In this document: piece after piece, positions 11,700 to 25,300 of the stretch
How the letters are laid out: every line of letters begins with the position of its first letter
How positions within the stretch are numbered: the first letter of the stretch is position 1
Assembly (NCBI GenBank): GCA_030141605.1
Contig: JAQGDQ010000104.1
Span: forward strand, 410,001-472,000
Direction: 5' to 3'
From: Tubiluchus corallicola
Taxonomy: Eukaryota; Priapulida; Priapulimorpha; Priapulimorphida; Tubiluchidae
DNA: 62,000 bases
Notes under the pieces: model-generated
What the model was told of the DNA's origin: nothing
The model's database searches: none
The model's input: only the letters and a program-made list of their open reading frames with translations
Program-made: the position numbers and the translations under genes

Positions 11700-14600
11700 A
11701 TGTCGGAAACGAAAGCGGATTTAAAGCGAGATTCGACCATGCATGCTACGGCAAAGGTAAACAGTGCTCTAGCTTGATTAGACTTCAGAAAATTAATTTT
11801 TGTTTTTATGGTATCGACCTCAGAATTTGTCTGATGTGGTGAAGAACTGATGATTATGGCCGCTTGCGCTTGGCCGATTTGTTATCATTATTGGTTGTAT
11901 AAGTTACCCGCGAAGTTTGAAAAACCGAATTAGTTGTATTGCTATATTCTGCGAGCAGCTAACGACTTCAGCGACATTTAACAGTGAATTTGGTTTGTGT
12001 ATTGCAGATTGAGTGCTGATAGTATACTGTGATAGTTGGCTATGTTGTTTAACTGTTAATTTAACGTTAGCTCAAAGTAGTTATAATAAACTTAGCAATG
12101 TGGTAGGACACGTAATAATTAAGAATTGATCAGGTGCCAACAATATACAACTGTCTCATCTCAGCATAAATGATTAAATTGCCCAACATTTAGCAAGATT
12201 AATCATTGTAACTGTCTTGTTTGAACTGTGCTGGTAATTAGCATATTACATCGGTAGTGTTCGACTCAAGCCAGTACATATAATAATTATGATGACGCCA
12301 TTAGTTTTTGTATTGTTATAGTTTTCTGTGATATATTACTGTATGTTTTGGATGTTATTGATGGTCAGTTGTTTGTAAACTTTGTCATGTTATTTCATAT
12401 TATTACTAATTTTACAAACATAGATGGCAGCATAGTGCAATTTTAATTCTTCAAAATGTCTGAGTTAGCAAAATTGATGCTTAAAGTAAAACAGTTTATA
12501 CAAATTTAGACCATAGCTCAAAAAACCTATAGATATCTGAAATATCTTAAATGAACTTGTTTTTAAGAATAATTTACGTTAAAGAATTTTTGGCTTTAAA
12601 ACCCTTTTTCATTGCTTTTACAAAAGTTACAGCTTTCCTGTCTAGATGGATAACAATTATCTGTAACTTTTCCATATTGTACCAAGGGCAGATATTTGTT
12701 GTATCAGCTGTGCTGTATATAACTAACTACACAAGCCAAGATGTTAGAAGGGCTAGCGAAATCACATGCTGACTCAACACTGGACTTTTTTTGAAATTTG
12801 AAATTGAGAGCTAAGAATTTGCCAGAAAAATTTCATGTTAAATATAATATCACTGTCATTCATTGTACAGCATCAATTGCAACCATCATTTTTGCAAAAT
12901 GCGTAGTGAAGACTCCTTTTATTGTGACTAACCATATTTGGGCAAACCTTCTAGATATTAAGCCAATAAATTTGACTTGAATCGAATTTGAAATATATTT
13001 TATATTTAAGCATAAGAAGCACTTGCAAATTTAGTATCATTATAATACGTTGCAGGTATTTTACACCACATATTTCAAAATAAGTTTTGGTGGGTGTGGT
13101 CAAAAAAGTTCTTCTGTTTTACTTCAAGATAAAAGCCTCGCAAATTTACACATCGGTAGACTGAGCTTATTGCATTCATAGCTGCAAAACAAAATTTTAA
13201 ACTACAGCAAAAGGTTATGTTTAATTACAGCTTTGGAGGCAGCAGCTCAAAATAGTTTGGTATTATTACAATTTCAACAAATGTTTTCTTAAATACATAT
13301 TTTTACTAATTGTAAATTAGCAACATCTCAGCAGCATCTTGGGCCTGCTTTTGATTTTGCATGATATATTTTCAAACAGGAGGGCATGTCTTACCTCAAG
13401 GCATCAAAAAAAGATACGCTGATTAAGTACCAAGGTCTTGATCAGCTGATACCGTCTGACGAACCTGGGCAATCGAGTGCAAGCAGCGGGGGAAAACCGT
13501 CTGTGAGGAAATCCATGACAATGCAACAGACGGCAAAGGTTGTTACCTACATGCGTTAGCTGAATAGAAAATGACTGTAAATTGACAGCTTGACAGTCCA
13601 GATTTCAATAAATTACCGGTAGCCATTAGTCTTTGCTGTTTCCACCATTTTTGTGCAATAAATATAGATGTTTTTGCCTAACATTTTAGGTGTTAGTTGG
13701 TGGAAGAAGCTCTGGGTTTTTTATATGATATCATATTTCACGATCTTTCATAATTTTTGGTCATTTGATAATATTTACATTTGACTAAATTATATTTAGT
13801 TGTGCCTCTACACTATAGATGTAGACTATAGAGGCACTAAATAATTCCTCATAATTCATTCTATATTTTTTATATATAGAGATATACGCATTGTTACACT
13901 TGATGATGTAATGATGTAAATAAAGTGATGGTCAGCTCGCGAAACAGCGGACTGTGCCTGTAGTAGCCAGACTTTTTAATGGTCCGGATTTTGTCCGATT
14001 CTTCCAATCTCTGTAAAAAACCGTTTAAACTACATTTGTATTTTTTATTAATTAAATCTGCCTGGTGAAACAAATTTACGAATTGATGGGTTGATGCTAA
14101 TACTGCACAGATCCTACTGAAGAGCTTTCAAAAATTTTCATTCAAACTTAAAATGTATGTCTGTCTTATTAAAGACCTATTTTCATTAGTGGAGAATCAT
14201 GATTTAGGTCAGACCAACTTAATCTGCTTTCTAATAAGTATTTTCGCCATGTTGGCTTCTTGCATTTAATGCGGGCCAGCATTTTTGAATCCAAATATTT
14301 ATACATCTAGTCACGTATGTAATATAAACGTTGAAGATCAGGTTTGAATTTGTTCATGAAATTTGTGTACATTACTATGCCGTGCTCGCTGTGTTAAACA
14401 GTTAAACGGTGTCGTTTATAATTATCTCAGGAAGGGATTGATTACCTGAAGTCGACCGGGAAACGGAAGCTGCTGCAAGAACAAGGACTTGTTGCTAAGA
14501 TGCAGCGAGCCGGGACCATGACAGTGACGGCTGAGGTTTGAACTGTTTTAGTCTGGGTGCTGCACCCCCTCGGTGCACTTTTTTTGTCTGCTCACTCTGC

Positions 14601-17600
14601 TGTGTCTTTAGCAATGCGGTGGTTGCTGTGCACTCTGGGATGTGGCAATTCATTTTCTGTTTCTCTGTCTTTGGCTTTTTTCCCATGGAACTAGTTATTT
14701 CTTGCAGTGTTAAACACTTTGTACATATTTCTTCGAACTGTAATTATACATTATGACTTCCGTGCAAATCTATATTACTTAGCATTTCACTACCTGCTGG
14801 AAAGACTTATGTAACTAGACAAATAATTTAAAATGTTTGTGACAATTGGTAAAATGTCGCTGACTCACCCTCCAGGGTGCACCACTCGCTAGCCAAAACG
14901 TATTTTTAATCTTATTGACAAGATGCAGTAATTTAAATTATTAGTTAATTAGCAACATGTATGCTACGAATGCTCTTACTAGTTTTTCAAACTTTACTTA
15001 ATGTTATCAAAACTTGTTTCAAACGACATACCATTAAAATGGCTGCGCCTAACAGTCATCGCGGGAGTTTAAATTTATACTTTTTATACAGTGTTACAAT
15101 ACAGTGATGCAAGCCCCGCATGCAAAAAGGCAATATGTAAGTGGTATAAAACTTTGAGACAAATTTTTTAAGCTTTATGTAAGTGGAACGTTTTCTTGTG
15201 CTCTAAAGATTTTAGTGCTTTAAAATTTTCAAATCATTAATAAAAAGCAATTGCACAGACATCACGGATCTTACTTGATTTCATTTTGCAGTAAAAACGC
15301 TAATATTTGTTTAAAAATTTTGCACAGAAATTGCAGTTAAGTTGTGCTGATTGCATGGTGTTTCAAATGCTTAAATGACAAAGAATGTATGTAGTTTAAG
15401 TGGAAAATTATTCAAATCCGTAATTTTAGGTTCGCATTAAAATTTGAATTAAAAACTTGTTCGAATCAAATTCGAACATTTGATGCTCACTGTTAGTGAT
15501 CATTAGGCTTGTCAGATTTTTAACACATTTACATTGTTAATGAAGATGGTTTTCTTAAAGTGTTCTTTTTTCTCGTGAAATTTTAACCAGCTTTATGTTT
15601 TTGTGAATGTAATTCCATTCGAGTAGAAAAGGAACACAATGTTCATTGTACAGTTGCCATTTTGTAGTTTTGTTGTTTTTTGTTTTTTTAAATTTATGAC
15701 TAGTCTGCTTACATGTCAGCTTTGTTATCTACTTGTGTGTCATTTTTGTATTTTATAGCTTGCATAGTACACATACATACGTATACCTGCATACATACAT
15801 ACTATTGGTCACGTATGGGCCACCCAATAATGTGCATCATGGCTGTGCTGCATTTTTTTAACTAAAGCCTTTTCACCTTTCAGATTATTTTTCTTTTTTT
15901 ATGGCATATAGATATGTATATTAGTGCATTCATTGGTCTTATTTGAATGCTGGTTATTTGTAAACATTGTTTTTTTAATTAAAATTTAAAAAAATTCAGC
16001 ACGGGATACCAAACGGGGTATTTTATGCAACTTTTATAATAGATATAGCTACTGCAGTTTAAGTTTAAGTTTATTTATTTCCACACTGCATCTTAAAGCT
16101 ATAATAAAAATACAAATAATTTTCCACTGAAGTAAATATAAATATAAATGCAATATAATCCAGAAATTTCAAGAGAGAATCTTATGCAGCATACACATGT
16201 CCAAATTGCATTACAGAATAATTTTGATGCATACAGTTTGAGCCTAAAAGCATAGCTTGACAGGCCAAACTGTACGTGGAAATCTGAAAGAAATGATTAA
16301 TAATTGTAATAATGATAATATATACATAAATGTGGAGGGGAGTACACTATAAATAGTAGTGTAATGTATTTGTTCAGAACAGATTTCCTAACCCTTTTAG
16401 TGACAAACTGCAGAATTTCCAGATTTCAGCAGTGGCCTAATAGATTTTCTTCTGATAGCAAAGAGTTAAGAACACTAAAGTAAATCCTAGCGTAACCTTG
16501 GCTGTAACTACTGTACTGTTTGTTTGTATTACTACGTTTTCACAATTTGCCCCCCATTGGCAATCTACGTTGTGTTCTAGGTTTGGCTGTGTTGACCTAG
16601 CTATGTTTGTTTAGCACATTAATACTCATATTTTTGTCGACTGATAAGTAGCGCAGGATCAGCCTGCAGTCAGACAGAGATTGGGTTTTGAGGCAGAAAA
16701 TGTATTTGATTCGTAATTGGTCACACCCAGTTTCTACAGATGAAAAAAATGGAGTTTTACAAAAGTTACTATTTTTTCATTTTATCATTTCTGCCTGAGT
16801 GATGCCTGAGTTGTTTGACAAAAATAGCTTTACTTACGTTTTTTTCACACTTTAGTTGAAAGATATAATCAGCTCAGAACCTTGAACCAACATGGTCAGG
16901 GCACAGCCTTATTATTCGTATTTATTGCTTTATACATGCGAAAATTTGTAGGTTTACTGCCTTGCCTATTTTCTTAATGCAATAATGCTTATGTGGCTTG
17001 TCTGCTAAGTCAGAAATATATTTTAGTTGGTGTCTCCCGCACTTTCTTTTCGATACAAGTGCGAAAGTGTACTTTGGCGCGCTTTTCAACAAGCATTACT
17101 AGATCGATATACCCTACTTCCTGTTTAATTCTGGAAGTCTGCATTAAATTTAGTTGCAGTACCATTTCCTGCTTGGCTGACAGGAAAGTTATGAGAAAAT
17201 CTGATGTAGTTTTTAATATCCTGTAACTGCAACATCTTTATTCGTGGTTGTACTTACTTTGAGATACTGAAAGAAAATCCATTTTTTGCATTTTTGAGGT
17301 AATAGATTACCCATGTCACCGCAATTCCTTCAGGGTTAGATAAGGTCTTTGCTGACATTTAATAAGACTTCTAATTCAGAATTTTTTACAAGCACAGCTT
17401 CTGCAATTACGATTTTATTGAAAGGTAATAGTTGAAAAATGCTTTCCTGGGAATCCCTTGATTCGACTCTTATTGCAGAAGACAAGACCAAAATAGATCT
17501 GCCTTTCTCACAGTGCTCAAAGCTTTTTTCAACCCTGGCAGATTTCTCCCGGTTGCAACTTCACTTCCTTTTCAAAATTTAATGTCTCTATGCCACTTCC

Positions 17601-20600
17601 CTCTTCGACTAAGCAGAATTAGTCGATGCTAAAAAGTTCGAATTCAGTCTTCAGTTTTTAATTTTTCTGATCGATAGTGAATAGTGCTTTGAGAACAGTG
17701 TCATTTTTAACAGTGTTTCTTCTGCCAGCAACATGATGGAGTGGTTTCATCCTTACGCAGCTCAGTCTACAACTAGTGCTTTCAGATCATCACCTATCAC
17801 AGCTACAAGTGCATCTCACACCTCTTCTCGATCAGTTCTGAGCACCACTTTCTCCTCAGATGGAGCCGTGGGTGCTTCAACTTATTCCGCCGAAGAAGCA
17901 GCCTGTGAAGCAGGTTCTTCTGGTGATGCCACCTCTACCTCTGGTTTGAGTTCCTCATTCTTGGAAGCTGGGAGCTTTGCTACTGATCAGCCTGCGCGTG
18001 TTTTGTCATCGTCTGTCAGTCAAACTCCGACTGGTTTTAGTATCTCTGCATCTGATGGTCCAACCATTGTGAGTTCCGATTCTTCAAGTGCTAAACATTC
18101 TGTTTCAAGTCAGTCGTCCTATCAAGTTCAAGGTCATTTAGATGCTGCGCTTCAGTCATCCGATCAAGTTCAAAGCGATTCGGATGCCGCAAGTCAGTCA
18201 TCCAATCAAGTTCAAAGCCATTTGGATGCTGCCCGTGATGATATTATTGTTTCCAATGCTTCTGGAGGTTCTTCTTCGAATACAGCGAATGTTTTGGGAA
18301 CAAAACACAAAGCCTCAGTTGTGGTAAATACTTTACTTCATGTATGCGTTTCTGGCTTTTATATGTTGACTGGTTTCTTTGCTTGTGCATTTTGGCTTTC
18401 TGGTAGTCTTTGTTACTTTCTGAGCCTCAGCAGAAGGTTGCTGGTTGAGTATAAGTGAGTTCACAGAAATTGCAAATTGAGGTATTAAAATGTGTACTTG
18501 GTCATTTTTTAGGAGGGTGGCCAGTTCTTGAAGACGCAGGATGTGAAACTGGATGAGGATGCAAAAACTCGACATCAGCAGGACCAGCTGAATGCAATCA
18601 ACTCAGAACAACCTCCAGCCAAGAAGGCAAAAGGGCGACCAATGGCCATGAAGAAGTCTCGAACAATGGCACAAACATTAGAGGAAGGTGGGCTGCGTAG
18701 ACTATAGAGAATATATAAAAGTTTCAATAAGTTTGTAAATGTTTCTCCATTTGTGGGCATGGCAGGCATTCATTAGCTAATTTACCTTCAGAGTTTAGGA
18801 CTTTAGGAATTGACAGTTGCACTTTTTTCATTTTGTAATACAGACTTAATTTACCCGCTAGTTTAGGACATGTTTTTCCATACTGGTGTAGTTTTGTTTT
18901 TCCTCCATTCCCCAACTAAGTCTGTCTTTCCAAAGTTATCCCAAGCTGGTCAACCATTTCACCATTTTCAACACCGTATAGCTCACAATAGAGTGATTCT
19001 AACTAGTTAGATGATATATATTTAGATTAATTTTGAGCCTTCTTTTTTTGCGGGTTATGGGGCATATTAACCAATAGGCTAACTAGGCTCATTTTCCTCG
19101 GAAAATGTGTATACTTTCATATTCATGTAAAGGGCACATTTTATGACACACCACAGGCAGTTACTGAGTGCAACTGCGTGCATAAGTGCCACATAATGAA
19201 CAGGTGTGCTATGCAGATATATGTAATTAATAATGACCATGTTGAAACTAGGTTAATAGCGTTTCTAGTACACCACAAGTAATTGTTTAATCTGCTCATT
19301 ACATCAACAATCATAAATTCACCACAGAGTTGGCAGGACAGAACTTTCAGCCTAGGGCATCGTAAGGTCTTGATACGCTCCTGGTTATGCTGTCGGCCCT
19401 GGCTCAAATCCAGGCCTGTTCCCACTTTTCATGTTTCCTCTCGAGTTTATTACAAATATGATAAAATCCCGCACCTGCAAAATTTTTGCACCTTTCCTTC
19501 ACAGTGTGCCTGTGATGGAATTGTTGCTCAACTAAGTCTAACATTCACATATGAGATAACAAAAGCTATAAATCCATAACACTGCAGTGTGGATATATTG
19601 CTATGCAGCAGTTGCCATCTCCGTGACTGTAGGATTTTGAGATTCTATTGACAACTCGATGCACATTAAACTGCAGGGATTATATAATATTTAGATATTA
19701 TTGATGTTTCTAAGGCAAAAATTTGATGGTACGGTAATTGTGAATGCATTTTGCCTGAATTTGCAAGGTTTTAGATCAAAATTCTTTATGCGTAAAAATA
19801 GATCTGCATTTACCTGCTTGGCTTAGCCTTCCTTATTCATGCAAAGGAACAGATCAGTCGATAATCTTCTTATTTTTGTGTCGCTACCCCAGATTTTTGT
19901 CGCGGATACGTATCACTATCCTCATTAGCCTTACTTTTTTAACCAAGCAGAGGTGTATCAACCAATGGGCTAACTGGGCTAGGGCACCAAAGTTTTAGGG
20001 CATCACATTTTAAGAAAAATCCTTATTCTCTCCAGAAAATGTGTATACATGTACTTTCATATTCATGTAAAGGGTACATTTGACAATCTTTCAAATTTTA
20101 TTTATGAGACAATTGAGGCAAACCACGGGAACATGAAATTTAAATCAGGAACTGCAGTAAATAGACGTTTGCAGAGCCACACTTTGAAGCTTTACTCTTT
20201 GTTAATCTGTTTGTTAATGCTGCTGTCAGCGATATCTTTCGTCATGTGGAAAGGTTTCACTTGTATTGATAAAAGATCTTAAAAAATACAAGTACTGTTG
20301 AAAAAAAAATCATCATTATTTAACGTCGGTTTTTGGATTAGATTAACGTAAGCTCAAAGAGTTTTTTGCCGACTATAAATAACAATTCTACATCTACATA
20401 ACAGAGACTATTATTACCCCACTTTTGTCTTAAATAGCATGCGCCAGGCAGGGCAACGGCAGATACCATTTTTTAAATCTTTGGTATGACCCAGCCACTG
20501 TATCGAACTCACAACATCCCAGATAGAAAGCGGGCATGTTACCACTAGACTAAACCATCTGGTCACAAATGATTCTCTTGTTTTAACAGCCAAATCATTG

Positions 20601-22387
20601 TTGAAAGGCGTTGACACGTCAAGCGGACGACAGACACGATCTCAAGCCAAAGGTATAGTCTATGAGCCACCAAAGAAAAGAGAACGGCCAGCAAAGGGAG
20701 CCGCAAAGGTAGTTGAGGCTTTAATTGTTTTAAGGCATTGTCTGAAAGACATTGTTTAGACATTATTTTATTAGCAAACAAATCTGATATGCAACGTACA
20801 TACATACATTTGAACAGAAGAAACAATAGAAAGTTAAAATGATTTGCTAACAGGTTCAGGAGAATCTATATTAAAGCCGCTCCATAAAAAGTTTCATTGT
20901 TCAGTATTTGTACAATGTATTTGAAAGACATTGTTACTGCTTGGGCTCACGCGTTCTTCGATGTATGTTTTCTGGCATAGCAAAAATGTCCGTAAGTCGG
21001 CAATTAAGTTTTCCTAGTTATTCATATATCCTGAAGCTCCATTTCATGAGAATCATTTTGATAACAAGCTCATTGCTCTGTGTTATTGCTAAGCTGAGTT
21101 AATCCATGTTGAAGTTGAGGTGCACGATACTCACTGGAAAACTTAATCTTGAGAAAATTGCTGTTAAAGTTACCGATTGATTTTTGTCACGTTTATACAA
21201 AACACTTAGCAACCGCACAAATGTTGGTTGCTTTGGACTTTGCAAAAACACAAGTTATCTTTAACTCCAGCAGATGGTTCTTCCTGACAAAGATCTGGAC
21301 TTGGCAACAGAAAAAACCTGAAGCAAAATGACTGCTTCCACGAAGTGCTAACGGAGTTTGAAAATAGGAGTTTTTTACAATTGCAGTACTAGTTTCTAGG
21401 CAGAAAAGTTGATGTGGGATTATAAAATTAGATTTCTAGTATTTTTTGAACATTTTCTTGATAATTTGATGCTAGAATATAAAACTCCAATATGTTTAGC
21501 GTTTTTTTATAAAGGCAAATAATTAACGATTGACCAAATTTTTTTATGCATACTACTTTAAGCATCATAACATAGTTTTAACTATGCCGACTTATGGACG
21601 GTTTTGGTTTGCAAGCACACATAATCCTACGAAAGTGATTTTTGAAGTACCAAGTTTCCTTGTACACGTTTTTTTACATAGTATTTAAATCATATTTTTA
21701 ATACTATTGAGGCAAACCTGTAACATTTCATATGTTTAATGGGCAGAGAGGCCACTGTCCAATGTTTGGCTGTTGTCATCACCAAACTTTCTGTGTTTTG
21801 TTCTATCTTGTCCTAAAATTTTGAAGTTAAGGTGCCTAGCTTACTTGGTGTAGCTACCTGAAGTTAGGTGTACCACCAACCCTTTCTCGAAATTAATACA
21901 TAGAAAAACTGCTCACATAAAATGTTTTTCTCAAATAAACACGTCACTGTGTGTTTAAAGTGATTATCTTCTGGCCATTGGTGAATAGACTCCAGGACAG
22001 ATACTCAAACTTCACAGAGCCAAAAATTTCTGTCTTATTGGAATTTTATTTACTTTTATTCTTGTGAAATTAACCTCTAATTAAGTATAGTGGTGTAACA
22101 ATTTATTCCTTGCTACTTTCAGAAATAGGTTCCTAGTTGATGTGAAAATGACTTCAGTTTAGGCTACTGAAATTCGTTGACTTTATTATGGTACATGAAC
22201 GTGGTTCATGCTCTAAAACTTGTTTTTTCCCAATCATTGGTGCATTTTCTTCTTTAAATAGAAACCGGGAAAGCGCGGTCGTCCACCGAAGGAAAAGAAG
22301 GAAGATGCTGAACTACCACATAAGGATCAAGCTGACGCCGGGAATAAAGCTGCCGACGACACTGCCACGAATGATAAAAGTGATTAA
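11700..22387 (+). CDS. AT-hook protein with four intron-split motif repeats, 246 aa
   Basis: Six exons join in phase: 11700-11756, 13380-13538, 14431-14535, 18513-18687, 20590-20708 and 22262-22387; all introns are GT-AG. The product is basic and probably a nuclear DNA- or chromatin-binding protein. Residues 206-215 (KPGKRGRPPK) are a typical AT-hook, and KGRP at 147-150 is a second, weaker one. A motif TMxxT[AL][KE]E[GA]xx[YFL]LK recurs at residues 13-26, 66-79, 101-114 and 158-171. The first three copies are cut by a phase-0 intron right after their K/E, and the fourth by a phase-1 intron one or two codons further on. Exons 2 and 3 are both symmetrical (0-0), so either could be skipped and still rebuild an intact motif. 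The tail is acidic. I do not recognise the motif family. No promoter other than the E-box at 11596 is evident. Confidence 0.85.
15245..15500 (-). repeat. TTCGAA-rich repeat family, copy 1 (partial)
   Basis: Shares AAAAATTTTGCACAGAAA, TGTTTCAAA, AATTATTCAAATC and the TTCGAA-rich end with copies at 35034-35438 and 58765-59220. Its right end is GATGCTCAC, matching the family terminus. It lies in intron 3 of the AT-hook gene. Confidence 0.65.
16055..16265 (-). repeat. possible LINE 3' tail, antisense
   Basis: On the minus strand the end reads GGAAATAAATAAACTTAAAC with (CTTAAA)n, the sort of tail seen at the other LINE 3' ends in this window. No coding part remains. Confidence 0.35.
17733..18323 (+). 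CDS. Ser-rich alternative exon inside intron 3 of the AT-hook gene (putative)
   Basis: A 241-codon ORF lies between exons 3 and 4, with much higher GC than the intron. A donor (GTG|gtaaat) at 18323/18324 leaves phase 0, exactly what exon 4 at 18513 requires, so 197 residues from the ATG at 17733 can be fused to the EGGQFLK start of exon 4. It could be an alternative first exon, or a cassette exon using the in-frame AG before 17766. The strongest-looking acceptor (before 17729) gives the wrong frame from exon 3, which favours the alternative-start model. The product is rich in Ser, Thr and Ala and holds three 14-residue repeats (SS.QVQ...DAA) encoded at 18114-18239. It is low complexity and probably disordered. 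Expression is unproven. Confidence 0.5.
18114..18239 (+). repeat. 42-bp coding tandem repeat, three units
   Basis: Three in-frame 42-bp units each encode SS[YDN]QVQ[GS][HD][LS]DAA plus two residues, inside the Ser-rich ORF. Differences between units include synonymous third-base changes (GATGCT, GATGCC), which hints at coding constraint. Confidence 0.75.
19045..20090. repeat. pair of direct repeats in intron 4 of the AT-hook gene
   Basis: About 95 bp at 19045-19145 and about 130 bp at 19950-20090 share AACCAAT.GGCTAACT and GAAAATGTGTATAC, then CTTTCATATTCATGTAAAGG. The second copy has an extra block. They are dispersed-repeat copies of unknown family. Confidence 0.55.
20470..20560 (-). repeat. 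tRNA-derived SINE head close to an exon
   Basis: On the minus strand TTTAGTCTAGTGGTAACATG (A box) and GAGTTCGATAC (B box) are spaced as in a tRNA gene, but the acceptor and anticodon arms do not fold into a functional tRNA by eye. It ends about 30 bp before exon 5 of the AT-hook gene (20590). Confidence 0.55.
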
Positions 22388-25300
22388 CAAGTGTTTGTTT
22401 GTAAAGTTCTGCAACAAGTGTAATTACGATATAATCACCGTGTTTTGATCGTTGATTATAGTTCGACAGTTCTTTGTCGTCTTTTCGTGTGTCAACGTCG
22501 TTTTTCACTAGATCTGGTATTCGTACAAGAGCTGCTACAGCGTAATCGGTAGACACTGTATTATAATTATTATCTTTTTATTATATTTTTCAGCTAAGTG
22601 TTGATTTAATAATTTGTGACTTGGTGAGTTTCCATTTTTACAATATTTAAGAACAATTTTAGAACAGGTGTGGTTTTTTCGTTTTTGAAACTTTTATTGC
22701 CAGGAGTGTAATACTTCACTTTCCTGGCATTAATGTTTGCAACAACTGTTAAAAACTTTCGAGTAACATGTGCTGCCATCTGTTGCATGTTGCCTTAAAG
22801 AAAAAAAAACCAAGTTATCATGTAAAATCGTCTTCGTGTTACCTGAATCTACATTTTTCATTTCTAAAAAAGTACAACAGGGGTATTACAGCATTGATGT
22901 GCTTTGTAAATTAATCTTGCCTGCATGTACTATAGCTTTGGCATTATAAGATAAGGTCTAAGAATGGAAAATTTCCATGTATTTGATTTGGATAGCCAAT
23001 GGGCAACGATTGTCCACCTAATGCAGAGCATGCTCTTGGTTTTACAACATAATAGATTTGCGTAAGATTTTGAGAGTTACCACCAACTTCTGTACCTCAT
23101 CTGTACCACCAACCTTCAAGTTTAGCAAATTTCCTACCAACCTTCGAGTTTAATAAATTTCCTATGAATTTATTATTCGAGGTTACTTTTTGATCTGTCA
23201 ATTTTGACTAAGTGTGTTACTGCACAGAATAACTAAAATATAGTTTTTGTCAAACGCCTTATCGAAACCACTATTATTTAATGTTTTGAAGTGACCTTTG
23301 ACCCAGAAGTAGAAAATATAATTTGCTAATGCCCTTTGGATTACAAGTGCTTTTCATTAATCTTGTATGCTCATTAGCCAATTTCCGACACTTGACATGG
23401 TATTCATATTCTCAGAAGAACACTAACTTATTTTCAAACTAACGATTTCATTGCCCAGTTGTTTCTACAATGTTCAGACGCAATATTAAAGTCCGTAGTG
23501 TGCATGGTCATGTTGTTAATTGTGATATATAAATCGATGCAAAAAGATTTTTTATCATCAAATATATATGTACACTCGTCATATCATTTACTTTTATCAA
23601 AGTTATACCAAATAGTTTACCGCCTCCATCCCAAATCCCCAGTCTATTTCACTTTTATACTGAGCATGCATAGCGGCACCTTATTTAGTTCAGCTTTGTG
23701 ATGCAGGTGTGAAGCTGGTAACATTTCTTGATTTTGTTCCATCATATGGCTGTGCAGCCATACTCTGTAAAAATATTTGATTGACCATCGGTATTTACAA
23801 CAGGAAGTGTATAAATATTGTTGCGGTATTGTTTGTTCTCAGAGACAAGAAAGTATTGCCAATAGTAACAAAATGCTGTAAATCTTGCTATGCAAAAATA
23901 ACATGCACTTAACAGTTGTTTTATGACTTAGTTGCAATATTTTTCAGCTAAAGGTAACTTGGCTCGACTAAAATATTTTACTGTAAAGCTTTAAAGTAGT
24001 TGTGTGTAACGAGGATAGTTGAATTGAATTTATATTATTGAAGCTCTTCTCTTAAAAGCACGTACTTTTAGAAATGGGCTTCGCACAGGTAGCCAGCTTT
24101 TAAAACCACAGATTTTGAGCCGTGCAAAAAAATTGGGCATGTTCTTTGCAAAAATATGTTTTCATGCATTCCATTAGTTTGATCTTGAATGTTGGGCGTT
24201 TTCAATTGATGTGCTTTGTGTTTTTTTTGCAATTAGCATTTTAATTAAGCAACTCTTATGAATTGTATTGCTGATCTTAAATTGAACTTTGCGAGTCTGG
24301 TTTATTGACTTAAATTTGTTGCGCTTAGTTGAGTGTTTGTTCGATTCTGACCCACGTTTATTGATTTTAGTGTTTGTCTGCATGATTTTGCATTTTATCG
24401 TGTCATAATTAGCTACTTGATAATGCAGATGAGTTGTTTAGCTTAGTTATTGTTTAGATTAGTCACATTTATGCAAATGTATTACAGTGTTTGTGAGCGT
24501 TATTATATCTATTAGTCATTATATGGATTAGTTGCTGTGTTTTGTGCATTTTTATAAGCTATTTACTGCAATGTGTTGACTGTGCATGTTAATTTGTTTA
24601 TTACGGATATTCATTCTATTTTATCTGTAGATTTTTGAATGATTTTTAACATTTTCGTTTATCTTTTAAACTGATGTTGGTTGTTGATACGTCTGCCATT
24701 GTACCGAGTTTAAGAAATTATTAGTCTTGCTTTAAACACAGTGTTACCTTAATTTGTGTATGATTATTCGTTTAATTATTTATGCTACCTATAAAATATT
24801 TGTTTACCTCTTATGATCCGTAAGTAATGTGAGATTAGCGTGATATAATAATAACAGCATTTGTGTGAAGTCAAAAGGAGAAAGTATGATAGTCAGAGTA
24901 TTCAAAGTTATTAACGGGCAGTTGCAGTCCCATTACCAGGCTTGTAGGAATTTGTTTTTCGCATTAAATTTTGCAGAGTTTTCGGAACACTGAGGTCAGC
25001 AGTAGTAAAATAAAATTTTAACAGTTTTGATTCAAGATCACCACTCACCAGTGCTATGTGCACTGGTACTGCACTACGTTTGAAAATAAATTGTTAAGCT
25101 AAATATATTTTAAATATTTTTAGTCAATTTGCTAGTCTTGATAGTAGTCCAGAACATTATGGTTTGTCACAAATGTCAGAGACTGTTTTGTTCAGTTACA
25201 ATTATTTTAACGATGTAGTATAACAGCATTTAGTTAGTTCTACATTTGTTAATGCTTTTTAAGACCTTCTACGTTGTTCTGACAATGTTCTGATTGCAGT

